Source: Collinsella sp. UBA6357
Lineage (GTDB): Bacteria; Actinomycetota; Coriobacteriia; Coriobacteriales; Coriobacteriaceae
DNA length: 48,410 bases
NCBI GenBank assembly: GCA_002437815.1
Contig: DJRP01000019.1
Span: 1 to 48,410, forward strand
Direction: 5' to 3'
Shown here in pieces: positions 21,690 to 29,295 of the stretch (positions are counted from its first letter, which is position 1; the number at the start of each line of letters is the position of its first letter). Position numbers and translations under genes: made by a program. Under the pieces are notes generated by a model. It was not told the origin of the DNA and did no database searches. It worked only from the letters and a program-made list of their open reading frames with translations.

Positions 21690-22868
21690 GTGACCGAGTT
21701 GGAAGAGCTGCGTCGCTACCGCCGCGACCTGCACCGTATCCCCGAGCTTGATTTCGACCTGCCCGAGACGATTCGCTATATCGAGGGCGTGCTCGCGCCG
21801 CTTGCCTGCGAGGTCACGCATCCGTGCCGGTCGTGCGTGTGCGCGTACTTCGATGCTGGTGCCGCCGCGACTACGGCGATTCGCGCCGATATGGATGCGC
21901 TGCCCATTGCGGAGGCCACGGGGGCTGCGTTTGCGTCTAAGCATCCTGGACGTATGCACGCGTGCGGCCATGACGGCCACATGGCCATGGCGCTTGCCAC
22001 AGCCACGGCGGTTGATCGCGCGCTGCAGCGTGGCGCTACGCTCGAGCGCAACGTGCTCTTTGTGTTTCAGCCGGCCGAGGAGACCACCGGTGGTGCCAAG
22101 ACGGTCTGCGAGAGTGGCGTCTTCGAGCACTACGGGGCCGACCGTATCTTTGGCTTCCACGTGTGGCCCGATTTGCCGGCCGGTACGCTCGCGAGCTGCG
22201 CGGGGCCGTTGCTTGCCCGTTCGAGCGAGACGCATATCCATATCTATGGGACGAGTATCCACATCGCCAAGACTTATGGCGTGCCGGTCGCCGAATCGCA
22301 CGACGCGGCACTTGCGGCTGCCAAGTTTTTGGTGGCCGAGCGCGAGCTGATGGACGAGCTCGGTGCCGAGGAGCCCTGCATTTGCAAGTTCGGCCTGGTC
22401 GAGGCCGGCGCGGTCTGCAACGCCGTGGCAGGGGAGGCCCATATCGCCGGCAGCCTGCGCGTGTTCACGGACGGTATGTTCGACCGGGCGAAGGCGGACA
22501 TCCGGCGCGTACTCGATGAGGCCTGCGCGGAGACCGGTTGCACCTATGACATCGACTTCGCCGAGGGTTATCCGCCGGTCGATAACGATCCGGAGCTTTT
22601 TGCTGAGGTCGCCCCGCTGCTGCCCGAGATGCAGCTTGTGGAGGAGCCGCTGCTCATCGCCGAGGATTTCGCGTTCTATCAGCGCCATCTGCCGGGCGTG
22701 TTCTTCTTGCTGGGGTGCGGCGTGCCGGCCGGCTCCGAAAACCCCGCCGATGCGCAAAGGTGCCCCGCCTACGCCACGACCGCCTTGCACACCGATACGA
22801 TGCTCTTCGACGAGCGGATCTTGCTTAAGGGTCTCGACGTCTACAAGCGCCTGCTGAGGCTGGAGTAG
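21690..22868 (+). CDS. M20 family amidohydrolase, possible N-acetyl-diaminopimelate deacetylase
   Basis: The 392-residue protein is an M20D-type amidohydrolase. Visible are RRDLHRIPELDF at the N-terminus, RADMDALPIAEATG, the metal site HACGHDGHMAMAL, the catalytic glutamates in FVFQPAEETTGGAKTV, HVWPDLPAGTLAS, and LIAEDFAFYQRHLPGVFFLLG near the end. The family removes acyl groups from amino acids or peptides. The genome uses DapH, so a deacetylase of this family is required to release LL-diaminopimelate, and this gene 2 kb from the operon is a candidate. That is inference. The start is GTG at 21690, with GGAAAGGA upstream. A TATGAT box (21653-21658) may be its -10 element. Confidence 0.85.
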   Translation: MTELEELRRYRRDLHRIPELDFDLPETIRYIEGVLAPLACEVTHPCRSCVCAYFDAGAAATTAIRADMDALPIAEATGAAFASKHPGRMHACGHDGHMAMALATATAVDRALQRGATLERNVLFVFQPAEETTGGAKTVCESGVFEHYGADRIFGFHVWPDLPAGTLASCAGPLLARSSETHIHIYGTSIHIAKTYGVPVAESHDAALAAAKFLVAERELMDELGAEEPCICKFGLVEAGAVCNAVAGEAHIAGSLRVFTDGMFDRAKADIRRVLDEACAETGCTYDIDFAEGYPPVDNDPELFAEVAPLLPEMQLVEEPLLIAEDFAFYQRHLPGVFFLLGCGVPAGSENPADAQRCPAYATTALHTDTMLFDERILLKGLDVYKRLLRLE

Positions 22869-22899
22869 CCTTGGCCCATCACTTCCTTTTTGAGCATGC

Positions 22900-23280
22900 C
22901 TAGATCGCCGACCTTCTGGGGGTGGATCTGGCTGTATCTCGTTGCTCAAGGAAGTCCATGAAGGCGGAGAGCATTTCCTGCGCGTTGAGAGAGAGGGCAC
23001 CTGCGCGCTCATCGAGCGTCGGCGTCTCGGCAGCATCGATGTCCGTTCGCCCTACAACGAGATCGATGGAACAGCCGAGGGCGTCGGCTATCTGCCAAGC
23101 GCTCGATAGGGGTATGGCGCAGTCGGGCCCTTCAGGCTGGCGCTCGTAGCGTGCATAGGTGGACGTGGGGATGCCAAGGACAGCAGCAAAGTCCTTCGCA
23201 GAGCGGTAGCCGGCCTCGCGGCGCAGGCGTTGGAGTGTTCTTTTGCCGCAGGTGGAACGGGCAACGGAGATGGATGACAT
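22900..23280 (-). CDS. XRE family regulator, short paralogue
   Basis: The 126-residue protein has one XRE helix-turn-helix (RREAGYRSAKDFAAVLGIP, STYARYERQPEG, AWQIADALGCSIDLVVGR) and a short C-terminal helix (LSLNAQEMLSAFMDFLEQRD). It is clearly related to the regulator encoded just upstream at 23370-24017, sharing the pattern AKxFA...TYARYE...IDxxVG. Duplication is the simple explanation. It converges on the M20 gene. No partner toxin is adjacent, so a stand-alone regulator is more likely than an antitoxin. Confidence 0.8.
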   Translation of the reverse strand: MSSISVARSTCGKRTLQRLRREAGYRSAKDFAAVLGIPTSTYARYERQPEGPDCAIPLSSAWQIADALGCSIDLVVGRTDIDAAETPTLDERAGALSLNAQEMLSAFMDFLEQRDTARSTPRRSAI

Positions 23281-23369
23281 ATACTGTCACCTGTCCTTTC
23301 TTGGATTTGCCTCTGGGATGGGACTCAAGGCCCGTGGGAGTTGCCGCTCCCGCGGGCCGTCTTGTTTTC

Positions 23370-24017
23370 CTATGCCTTGTGCCCTCTCTTCTCCCACTCG
23401 GTGCGTATGTGGGGATTACGGAGGTCAACCTCGCTCGTGAGTACGGTCATGCCGCCGTGACGGAAGCTGCCGTGCGCACGGTCGTAGGCGGCCATGATCT
23501 GGGCCACGGAGTCGCGCACGCCGGGGTCCTGACGCTCGTCCGCCCGCTTCTCGACGAACTCTTCGAAGGCTGTGCGAACCTGCTCGGGCGTGCCGAAGGC
23601 GAACAGATCCTCGTCGTTGTGCTCGAGTTTGGCGAGGAACAGCTGCTCCATGCGGTAGCACACCGCGTCGTAACGGCGGGCCTCCTCTTCGCGCTTGATA
23701 CGGGCTGTGTCCTCGTCGCGCCTGGCGAGGAACATGAGGTAGTCGAGTGCCGAGGCCTGCGATCGTGCGGAGAGGTGGTCGAACATGGCCTGGACGTCGC
23801 CCTTGGGGGAAGCCACGTCCAGACTTGTGTGACCCACGATGACATCGATGGGCACGCCGAAGCGGTCTGCGAGCTGCCAGGCAGCCTTGGTGGGAATTTT
23901 CTCGGGGCTGGACTCATAGCGAGCGTAGGTGGCCTCCGCTATGCCTTCCGCTTGCGCGAACTCCTTGGCCGTGGAAAAGCCGGCCTGCCTCCTGAGCTCA
24001 AGAAGAGAACTCGCCAT
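23370..24017 (-). CDS. XRE family regulator with long C-terminal domain
   Basis: The 215-residue protein begins with an XRE helix-turn-helix (RRQAGFSTAKEFAQAEGIA, TYARYESSPEKIP, AWQLADRFGVPIDVIVGH). A longer, mostly helical region follows that has no family I recognise (DYLMFLARRDEDTARIKREE, YRMEQLFLAKLEHNDEDLFAFG, QIMAAYDRAHGSFRHGGMTVL). The ATG at 24017 follows AAGGAG. It is transcribed away from the Abi-type gene, and a 29-bp dyad lies between the two, so it probably regulates itself and perhaps the Abi gene. The C-terminal part could sense a ligand or a partner protein. Confidence 0.8.
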   Translation of the reverse strand: MASSLLELRRQAGFSTAKEFAQAEGIAEATYARYESSPEKIPTKAAWQLADRFGVPIDVIVGHTSLDVASPKGDVQAMFDHLSARSQASALDYLMFLARRDEDTARIKREEEARRYDAVCYRMEQLFLAKLEHNDEDLFAFGTPEQVRTAFEEFVEKRADERQDPGVRDSVAQIMAAYDRAHGSFRHGGMTVLTSEVDLRNPHIRTEWEKRGHKA

Positions 24018-24044
24018 TGTCAGCGCTCCTTCACGTGTTTGTCT

Positions 24045-24073
24045 GTCTAACTATCATATTATGATTGTTAGAC
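24045..24073. promoter_or_regulatory. 29-bp dyad operator between XRE regulator and Abi gene
   Basis: GTCTAAC-T-ATCATA-T-TATGAT-T-GTTAGAC is symmetric except for one mismatched pair and the centre base. It lies in the only promoter space between divergent genes and looks like a binding site for an XRE dimer. Confidence 0.65.
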
Positions 24074-24187
24074 TCAAATAAAGATAACTATGACTGATAA
24101 CTGTCTTATTTACTGAATTATGCGATATATGTCTGTCGTAGAATGATTTCATTTCGTTAATAGCGGAGTTGTTGGCAAGGAGGCGGA

Positions 24188-25150
24188 ATGAAGCGACATG
24201 ATGGTATCGAGCAAGGGAAAGCACTGCTATCCGTCGAGCAGCAGGTTGCTCACCTGAAGTCAAAAGGGGTGACTTTTGAGCTTTGTTCTGAGGAGGAAGC
24301 TATTGAGTACCTTTCTGAGCATACGTACTATTTCAAGCTCGCTGCCTTCAGGACTCTCTTTCAAAAGCGTGTTGGAGGCAACAGCGATGGCCTTTACGCA
24401 AGCCTTGATTTCGGTCACCTTAAATCACTTGCTTCGCTCGATCGCGATTTGAGATATGCTCTGCTACCTATGACGCTCGATGTAGAGCATGCCGCGCACA
24501 CGAAGCTCGTGAGCGCGGTCACAAAGAGAAGAGACGAGGACGGCTATAGCATCATTGCCGACTACATGGACGGTCTAAATCATAACGAGCGCAGGCGCCG
24601 CGAGAGTGAAGTTGGAATGCTACGCCAAGACGTGTTCTCCGGCCCGCTTGTGGAGAAATACAAGCAGCTGGACGGCACGCCAGTTTGGGTGGCAATGGAG
24701 CTCTTCTCTTTTGGAAGTTTCATTAGTTTCTACCTGTTTTGCGCAAACCGTTGGGACGATTGTCGAATGCGGCACGAGCACTATATGCTTCGCCAGGTTA
24801 AGTCAGTAAGAAATGCGTGTGCTCACTCTTCGGTTATATTGAATGGGCTTGCAACAACAGACAACGTGGTCAAGGCCGACTATGCTGTCATGACCGCATT
24901 GGCGGAGACGGGCCTTTCGCATCGCGTGAGAACTGCCAGGATGAGAAATCCTCGTATGAGGCAAATCGCCACACTTTTGTATCTCCATCGCCAGCTTGTG
25001 CCTATTGGCTCGGGTAGGGAAAGGACTTGCTCTGATCTGGCGATGTTGAAGATACGAATGGCAAGCATGATTGGTTTGGTCCCGCACAACGATCTCATTC
25101 GTTCTTCTTTGGCCTTTCTGATCAGATTGATTGACAGCTGGTTTCAATAG
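24188..25150 (+). CDS. Abi family (AbiD/F-like) HEPN protein
   Basis: The 320-residue protein fits the Abi_2 (AbiD/AbiF) abortive-infection family. Its N-terminus has SVEQQVAHLKSKGVTFE and AIEYLSEHTYYFKLAAFRTLF, then FGHLKSLASLDRDLRYALLPMTLDVEHAAHTKL, and in the second half VWVAMELFSFGSFISFYLF and VRNACAHSSVILNG. The RNACAH segment is the RX4H motif of HEPN ribonucleases. Such proteins halt translation or replication on phage infection, likely by RNA cleavage. The ATG at 24188 follows AAGGAGG. Base composition is lower in GC than the flanks, which suggests transfer. It faces the XRE regulator across a dyad operator, and a terminator follows its stop. Confidence 0.87.
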   Translation: MKRHDGIEQGKALLSVEQQVAHLKSKGVTFELCSEEEAIEYLSEHTYYFKLAAFRTLFQKRVGGNSDGLYASLDFGHLKSLASLDRDLRYALLPMTLDVEHAAHTKLVSAVTKRRDEDGYSIIADYMDGLNHNERRRRESEVGMLRQDVFSGPLVEKYKQLDGTPVWVAMELFSFGSFISFYLFCANRWDDCRMRHEHYMLRQVKSVRNACAHSSVILNGLATTDNVVKADYAVMTALAETGLSHRVRTARMRNPRMRQIATLLYLHRQLVPIGSGRERTCSDLAMLKIRMASMIGLVPHNDLIRSSLAFLIRLIDSWFQ

Positions 25151-25188
25151 TTCATACTTAAGATAGACAAAAAACCAAATGGTTTGTA

Positions 25189-25223
25189 AGGCGGAGTCGC
25201 AGAAGCGGTTCCGCCTAGTTTTT
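25189..25223 (+). terminator. Intrinsic terminator after the Abi gene
   Basis: Stem AGGCGGA (25189-25195) and TCCGCCT (25210-25216) with a 14-nt loop, followed by AGTTTTT. Confidence 0.7.
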
Positions 25224-25262
25224 AATATGAGAAAGCCATTGTCAATAGGCATATGTGTTCGA

Positions 25263-25650
25263 GCCCGGTTTGAAACCGGGCATTTTCGTTTCCCGTCGGG
25301 AGGGCCTGCGCACGTTGCACGTCTAGTCGACGCTTGCCTGGCAAGCTGATATCCGCGGGCTCGCGGGCGCACATGGCGGGCGGCCCATCTTCGGGTGCGC
25401 CCCACCGCATTTTGATTCTCCGTCCGGCGCACTCGTCCGAAACCAGTCTTTTCCCGGGCGCGGCCCTTGGGCTGCCCATAAAAAGGTCGTGAACGCGCGC
25501 CGGCGATGCGTCGAGGCGCGGGCCCTCCCGGCGGGAGACTGTTGCGCGGGAACGTCAGCTGAGCGTCCCCTCGGCCCTGAGGCCGATTCAGATTCAAAGA
25601 ACTGCACGACGATCCTTGGTGCGGTGCACCGGCGCGTCGGAGCTAAAATT
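25263..25650. other. GC-rich structured intergenic region, no convincing gene
   Basis: About 550 bases separate the Abi gene from the next gene, and no ORF in them has a ribosome site or family pattern. The region is dense in dyads: GCCCGGTTT/AAACCGGGC (25263-25281); TCCCGTCGGGAGGGCCTGCG (25291-25310) against 25517-25536 with 18 of 20 matching; and GGGCGCAC/GTGCGCCC within about 25366-25402. This could be a structured non-coding RNA or the remains of a mobile element. Strand is undetermined. Confidence 0.45.
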
Positions 25651-25655
25651 GTGGC

Positions 25656-25678
25656 GGCAGACGTGAGAGGCGTCTGCC
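25656..25678. terminator. Hairpin downstream of the minus-strand unknown gene
   Basis: GGCAGACG pairs with CGTCTGCC around a 7-nt loop, 27 bases beyond the stop at 25705. The T-run on the minus strand is weak (ACAATTTT), so termination is possible but not certain. Confidence 0.4.
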
Positions 25679-25704
25679 CTTCTGCATGGGAGCGATCTAT
25701 ATAG

Positions 25705-26298
25705 CTATTCCTCGTTCCGCCAGATCTGGTCGTATCGTCTCCAGGCTTTTACTGGGACTGCGGTCTCCTCCTCATCCTTGAAAGGCGCGTAGAAGACGAT
25801 GAGGTCGTCGTACATGTCCGCGTACCACCAGTTGCGGAACCTTCCGTTTTTGTGGCTGAATACCTGCTTTTCCATCATGCGGCATGTGAATAGCGGGTCT
25901 CTGTCCGGCTCGCCGGGATTACCGAGAATTGCGTAGGCTGGCTCTCCGCTCGATTTGTGTTTGCTGTCAACAAACCAATCCACCTCGTTGAACAGCAGGT
26001 TGTTGAAGCAGATTCCGCTCTTGTGCTCGCGAGCGAGCTCGTCTGCGTCGAGCGATTCGGTGTCGATGCGCCTCATGTAGCGCGAGACTGGGCCGCTCGG
26101 ATCATCGAAGACCATCATCCTGTCGCAGACGTCGCACTTCCAGATCTCGGTCGATAGTCCGTTGTACTGGAGCTCGAAGAAGGCGAAGTCATCCTGATGA
26201 GCTTCGAGGGCCCTGTTCTCAACGAAGTAATATTCCGTCTCGTCTCCGTCGCAGCTATTCGAAAGGATGTTGCCGCACGGGCAGGCCAAACGGGCCAT
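25705..26298 (-). CDS. Hypothetical protein with two Cys pairs
   Basis: I do not recognise this 197-residue protein. It begins ARLACPCGNILSNSCDG and later has IWKCDVCDRMMVFDD, so two Cys-x-Cys / Cys-x2-Cys knuckles could bind zinc. The rest is acidic and aromatic (WFVDSKHKSSGEPAYAILG, FRNWWYADMYDDLIVFYAPF). This composition is often found in immunity-type or SUKH-like small proteins, but no clear match can be claimed. The ATG at 26298 follows GGGAGGAGG; a start at 26334 lacks such a site. It is divergent from the DUF4190-like membrane protein, with inverted repeats between. Confidence 0.7.
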   Translation of the reverse strand: MARLACPCGNILSNSCDGDETEYYFVENRALEAHQDDFAFFELQYNGLSTEIWKCDVCDRMMVFDDPSGPVSRYMRRIDTESLDADELAREHKSGICFNNLLFNEVDWFVDSKHKSSGEPAYAILGNPGEPDRDPLFTCRMMEKQVFSHKNGRFRNWWYADMYDDLIVFYAPFKDEEETAVPVKAWRRYDQIWRNEE

Positions 26299-26337
26299 GT
26301 GCCCCTCCTCCCTTTTGTGGTTATCACTTTGCATTCT

Positions 26338-26393
26338 AGTTGAGGTTGCATCCGCTTACTCAACTGTCAACGGGCATTAGCTGCGAGCTAATG
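26338..26393. promoter_or_regulatory. Two inverted repeats between divergent genes
   Basis: AGTTGAG (26338-26344) is inverted as CTCAACT (26359-26365), and CATTAGCT-GCG-AGCTAATG forms a perfect dyad at 26375-26393. Both lie in the gap between the genes starting at 26298 and 26485 and are candidate operators. Confidence 0.4.
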
Positions 26394-26484
26394 AAATACG
26401 ATCTCTTCTTCCCAATAATGAGTTCAGCGGATTGGTACCGCCGTGCTGCACGCTCTGCTGTTCTCTAAGGGAAAGGGAAGTCCC

Positions 26485-27231
26485 ATGAACGACCAAACTC
26501 AAAACGGGCAAAAGGCCCCGCGGTCTGCTATGGCCATCACCGGGTTGGTGCTCGGCATCATCGCCCTGGTCACCTCATTTATGCCGTTTATTAACAACCT
26601 CAGCTTTATCCTGGCCGTACTGGGCGCCATCTTTTCGATCGTCGGCGTTGTCGGTTGCATGCGCGGCAAGCGTGCGGGCAAGGTCATGGCGATCGTGGCG
26701 TTCGTGCTCAACGTGGTGGCCTGTGCCGCTGTTCTGCTAACGCAGGGGGCATACTCCAAGGCTATCGACGACGCCACGAATGGTGCTACGGTCGCTAAGA
26801 CGTCCGAGGCCTCTGCAGACAAGCAAGACGCTTCCAATGCATCTGCGGCAAAGACGGACGACGAGCAGGATGTCTCGCTTGGGGCATCGGTGACCTTGAG
26901 CGACGGTGCGGTCATCACGGTCGATCAGGTCGAGACGGGGTTGACTGCCGACTATGTCGATGGAACGTTCACGCGCGTCCACGTGTCGATCGTCAATAAC
27001 GGAAGCGACAGCAAGGATTACAACTCCTACAACTGGAAGGGCGAGGATGCCCAAGGCGCCCAGCGCGATACCGGCTATTTTGCCGACGCTGCCGATGAGC
27101 TGAGCTACGGCAAGCTGTCCGCCGGCGGAAACGTGTCGGGTAATATCTACTTTGAGGGCGACATCGCAAAGGTCGTCTACTATGACAGCATGATCTCGGA
27201 TAAGCCCACTGCCAGCTGGACGCTGTCGTAA
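26485..27231 (+). CDS. DUF4190/DUF4352-like membrane protein
   Basis: The 248-residue protein has two N-terminal hydrophobic segments in the DUF4190 style (AITGLVLGIIALVTSFMPFI, then ILAVLGAIFSIVGVVGCMRG with a Lys/Arg-rich loop) and a third helix (VMAIVAFVLNVVACAAVLLT). A Ser/Ala/Asp-rich linker follows. The C-terminal domain resembles DUF4352 immunoglobulin-like folds: ASVTLSDGAVITVDQVE, FTRVHVSIVNNGSDSKDYN, and a final strand pattern. It is probably anchored in the membrane with the Ig-like domain outside. The ATG at 26485 is preceded by GGGAAG. The HTH protein gene begins 30 bases after its stop, so they may be cotranscribed. Function is unknown. Confidence 0.8.
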   Translation: MNDQTQNGQKAPRSAMAITGLVLGIIALVTSFMPFINNLSFILAVLGAIFSIVGVVGCMRGKRAGKVMAIVAFVLNVVACAAVLLTQGAYSKAIDDATNGATVAKTSEASADKQDASNASAAKTDDEQDVSLGASVTLSDGAVITVDQVETGLTADYVDGTFTRVHVSIVNNGSDSKDYNSYNWKGEDAQGAQRDTGYFADAADELSYGKLSAGGNVSGNIYFEGDIAKVVYYDSMISDKPTASWTLS

Positions 27232-27261
27232 TGTCGAGACGAGTGGGGGAGGCGAGAACGG

Positions 27262-27684
27262 ATGCCCGATAAAAAGCTGACCGAGGAGCTGCTCAACGAG
27301 CTGCTCGATGCCCCAAGCATAGACGGCTATATCAAGGAGCACGACTTTGCCTCCGTGTCGTTGGCGGATTATCTGCAACAGCTGCTGGCCGAGAAGGGAC
27401 TTGAACGTTCGCGCGTGGTGCGCATGGCCGACCTCAACGAGACGTTCGGCTACCAGATCTTTACCGGTGCGCGCCATCCCAGCCGCGACAAGGTGCTCCA
27501 GATCGCCTTTGCCATGGCGCTCACGCTCAAAGAGACCGATCGTGCCCTTGCCGCCGCAGGGGCCAATGTCCTCAACTGCAAAAACCGGCGCGATGCGATC
27601 ATCATCTTCTGCATCGATCGCGGCTGCAGCTTGCAAAAGGTTAACGAGGAGCTGTATCGCTTTGGCGAAGAGACGGTGAGCTAG
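27262..27684 (+). CDS. Small HTH-type protein next to a Ser/Thr kinase
   Basis: The 140-residue protein has a central XRE-like helix-turn-helix region (LADYLQQLLAEKGLERSRVVR, then FGYQIFTGARHPSRDKVLQ, IAFAMALTLKETDRAL), followed by a helical tail rich in Asp/Arg (NRRDAIIIFCIDRGCSLQKV). It lies directly before the protein kinase gene, separated by a terminator hairpin. Such HTH-kinase neighbours suggest that it may be a kinase substrate or a regulator of the pair, but this is inference. GTGGGGGAGGCGAG provides a ribosome site upstream of the ATG. Confidence 0.75.
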   Translation: MPDKKLTEELLNELLDAPSIDGYIKEHDFASVSLADYLQQLLAEKGLERSRVVRMADLNETFGYQIFTGARHPSRDKVLQIAFAMALTLKETDRALAAAGANVLNCKNRRDAIIIFCIDRGCSLQKVNEELYRFGEETVS

Positions 27685-27714
27685 CAACTCGTTTCATGTC
27701 GACAACTGCCTATG

Positions 27715-27756
27715 AAACCCGCCGATGGGACCTGCGTCCCGTCGGCGGGTTTCCTT
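27715..27756 (+). terminator. Intrinsic terminator between the HTH gene and the kinase
   Basis: AAACCCGCCGATGGGA (27715-27730) pairs with TCCCGTCGGCGGGTTT (27737-27752), one G-U pair, loop CCTGCG. The downstream T-run is interrupted (TTTCCTTT). Confidence 0.75.
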
Positions 27757-27762
27757 TATCAT
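27757..27762 (+). promoter_or_regulatory. -10 box for a probably leaderless kinase mRNA
   Basis: TATCAT ends 7 bases before the ATG at 27770, so transcription would start at or next to the start codon. No Shine-Dalgarno is present. A -35 element is not obvious, since the upstream bases are part of the terminator. Confidence 0.5.
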
Positions 27763-27769
27763 GGTCGCT

Positions 27770-29188
27770 ATGGATACCACGGATATGACAGATGATCTCG
27801 ATGCTGCGCTCGCGGAGCATATCGCTTCGTTTGATCGGGGCAGCAGCTATCGTGTGGAACGGCAGCTCAAGACCTCGGAGGTCGAGACAACCGAGCTTGT
27901 GTATTTCGAGGGCGCCGGCGGAGGGTCGCTGGGGCCCTTTGTGCGCAAGCGGATCGATACGTCCGCGCAGATCGGCAGCGCGTACGAGCGGCTCTTCGCC
28001 GCCCAGCGGGCGGGCGTGCGCTTTGAGCATCTGCCGCGCCTTTTGGACTGCTGGCGTGCGGGCGACGAGCTCGAGGTGGTTATGGAATATATCGAGGGCG
28101 AGACCCTTGAGTCGCTCGTGGCCCGCTTGGGAGCTACGCCCGATTACGCCCGCGATCTGTTCCCGGCACTTTGCGACGCTGTCGCCGAGCTGCACGGGGG
28201 ATTCGCCGTGCCGGGAGAGCCTGCCGCCCCGGTGATCCACCGCGATCTCAAACCGTCAAATATCATGGTTTCCGGTGTCAGCTGGACGCCGGAGCGGGGC
28301 ATGACGTTCTCATCCCTCGTGATCATCGACTTGGGAATCGCACGGACCTGGCGCGAGGGGGCGAGCGCCGACACGGTCAAGTTCGGCACGCGCCCCTACG
28401 CACCGCCTGAGCAATATGGCTTTGGACAGACGAGCGTGCGCAGCGATATCTATGCTTTGGGCGCCCTGCTGTTCTTTTGCTTGACGGGCCGGGATCCCAA
28501 ACCGGGGGTCTCCATGGACAAGCAGTGCACAGAGCGGGGTGTGCCCGAGCCGCTTGCCGACGCCGTCTGCAAGGCCATGGCGCTCGACCCCGAGCAACGT
28601 TTTGCGTGTGCCACGGCCCTTGGCAATGCTGTGCAGACGGCTTATGGCAGCCTGGTACCGGAGCGAAAAGCTGCCCCAAAGACCGTGCGCAGCCGCTCGC
28701 GGCAGGCGCCCGATACGTCGACGGAACCCGAGCCGCAAGACCCCAAGGAAACGGCGAGCGTTCCGGTAGACGATTCGTTTGAGGCCCGGCATCCCGCCTC
28801 GGTCAGGATCGCTCGCCTTCTGGCGCCCATCGGACGTATTCTTTCGCGCGTCCCTTCGTCTATCGGCGCGATGTGGAACGTCATGATGTACGCGACGTTC
28901 ATCCTTATGGTGTTTGCCTGTATCTCGGCCACGTTCTCGCCGACGGGAGCCAACCGTTTCTATCCGCGGTGGTTTTTGGTGATCGAGTACTTTGGCATGG
29001 TCTTGCCCATGGCGTTCTCGATCACGATCGTCTTGCTCGACAAGCGTCGCTGGCGCCGGCGCCTACCAATACTGGAGGGGTTGCGCGGCGCTCGGCTTGT
29101 ATACGCCAGCCTGCTGCTCTTTTTGGTCCCCATGGTGCTCACCTGCCTGGTCATCGTGATCGCCAACGCCAGCGGTGTACTGACATAA
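27770..29188 (+). CDS. Membrane-anchored Ser/Thr protein kinase
   Basis: The 472-residue protein has a Hanks-type kinase domain (about 20-290): VRKRI with the ATP-binding Lys, EVVMEYIEGETLESLV, catalytic loop HRDLKPSNIM (H157, D159), metal motif IIDLGIAR (DLG in place of DFG), the activation segment GTRPYAPPEQYG, and SDIYALGALLFFCLTGRDP. A Pro/Ser/Arg-rich linker follows, then three C-terminal hydrophobic helices (MMYATFILMVFACISATF, FGMVLPMAFSITIVLL, LVYASLLLFLVPMVLTCLV). The kinase should face the cytoplasm. PASTA domains are absent. I chose ATG 27770 because it lies where transcription from the TATCAT box would begin. ATG 27761 is an alternative; 27725 lies inside the terminator. Confidence 0.88.
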   Translation: MDTTDMTDDLDAALAEHIASFDRGSSYRVERQLKTSEVETTELVYFEGAGGGSLGPFVRKRIDTSAQIGSAYERLFAAQRAGVRFEHLPRLLDCWRAGDELEVVMEYIEGETLESLVARLGATPDYARDLFPALCDAVAELHGGFAVPGEPAAPVIHRDLKPSNIMVSGVSWTPERGMTFSSLVIIDLGIARTWREGASADTVKFGTRPYAPPEQYGFGQTSVRSDIYALGALLFFCLTGRDPKPGVSMDKQCTERGVPEPLADAVCKAMALDPEQRFACATALGNAVQTAYGSLVPERKAAPKTVRSRSRQAPDTSTEPEPQDPKETASVPVDDSFEARHPASVRIARLLAPIGRILSRVPSSIGAMWNVMMYATFILMVFACISATFSPTGANRFYPRWFLVIEYFGMVLPMAFSITIVLLDKRRWRRRLPILEGLRGARLVYASLLLFLVPMVLTCLVIVIANASGVLT

Positions 29189-29254
29189 ACACGCCCGGCC
29201 TTTGTGTTGGACCGGGGCAGACGGGACCCAGCAGGGTACTCGACGGGGAATGAG

Positions 29255-29292
29255 AAAAAAAGACCGCCTTCCATGTGGAAGACGGTCTTTTT
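29255..29292. terminator. Bidirectional terminator
   Basis: AAAAAAAGACCG...CGGTCTTTTT hairpin (stem to CCTTCC/GGAAG, one mismatch) between two convergent genes, with A- and T-runs on both sides. Confidence 0.85.
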
Positions 29293-29295
29293 GCG

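Noticed and set aside
25263..25281. tRNA-like T-arm (GCCCGGTTTGAAACCGGGC)
   Set aside because: It is a simple hairpin without a cloverleaf, anticodon arm or CCA-proximal stem around it.
25222..25597. Minus-strand ORFs in the structured intergenic region
   Set aside because: No ribosome site, no start context and no recognisable composition. The dyads explain the sequence better.
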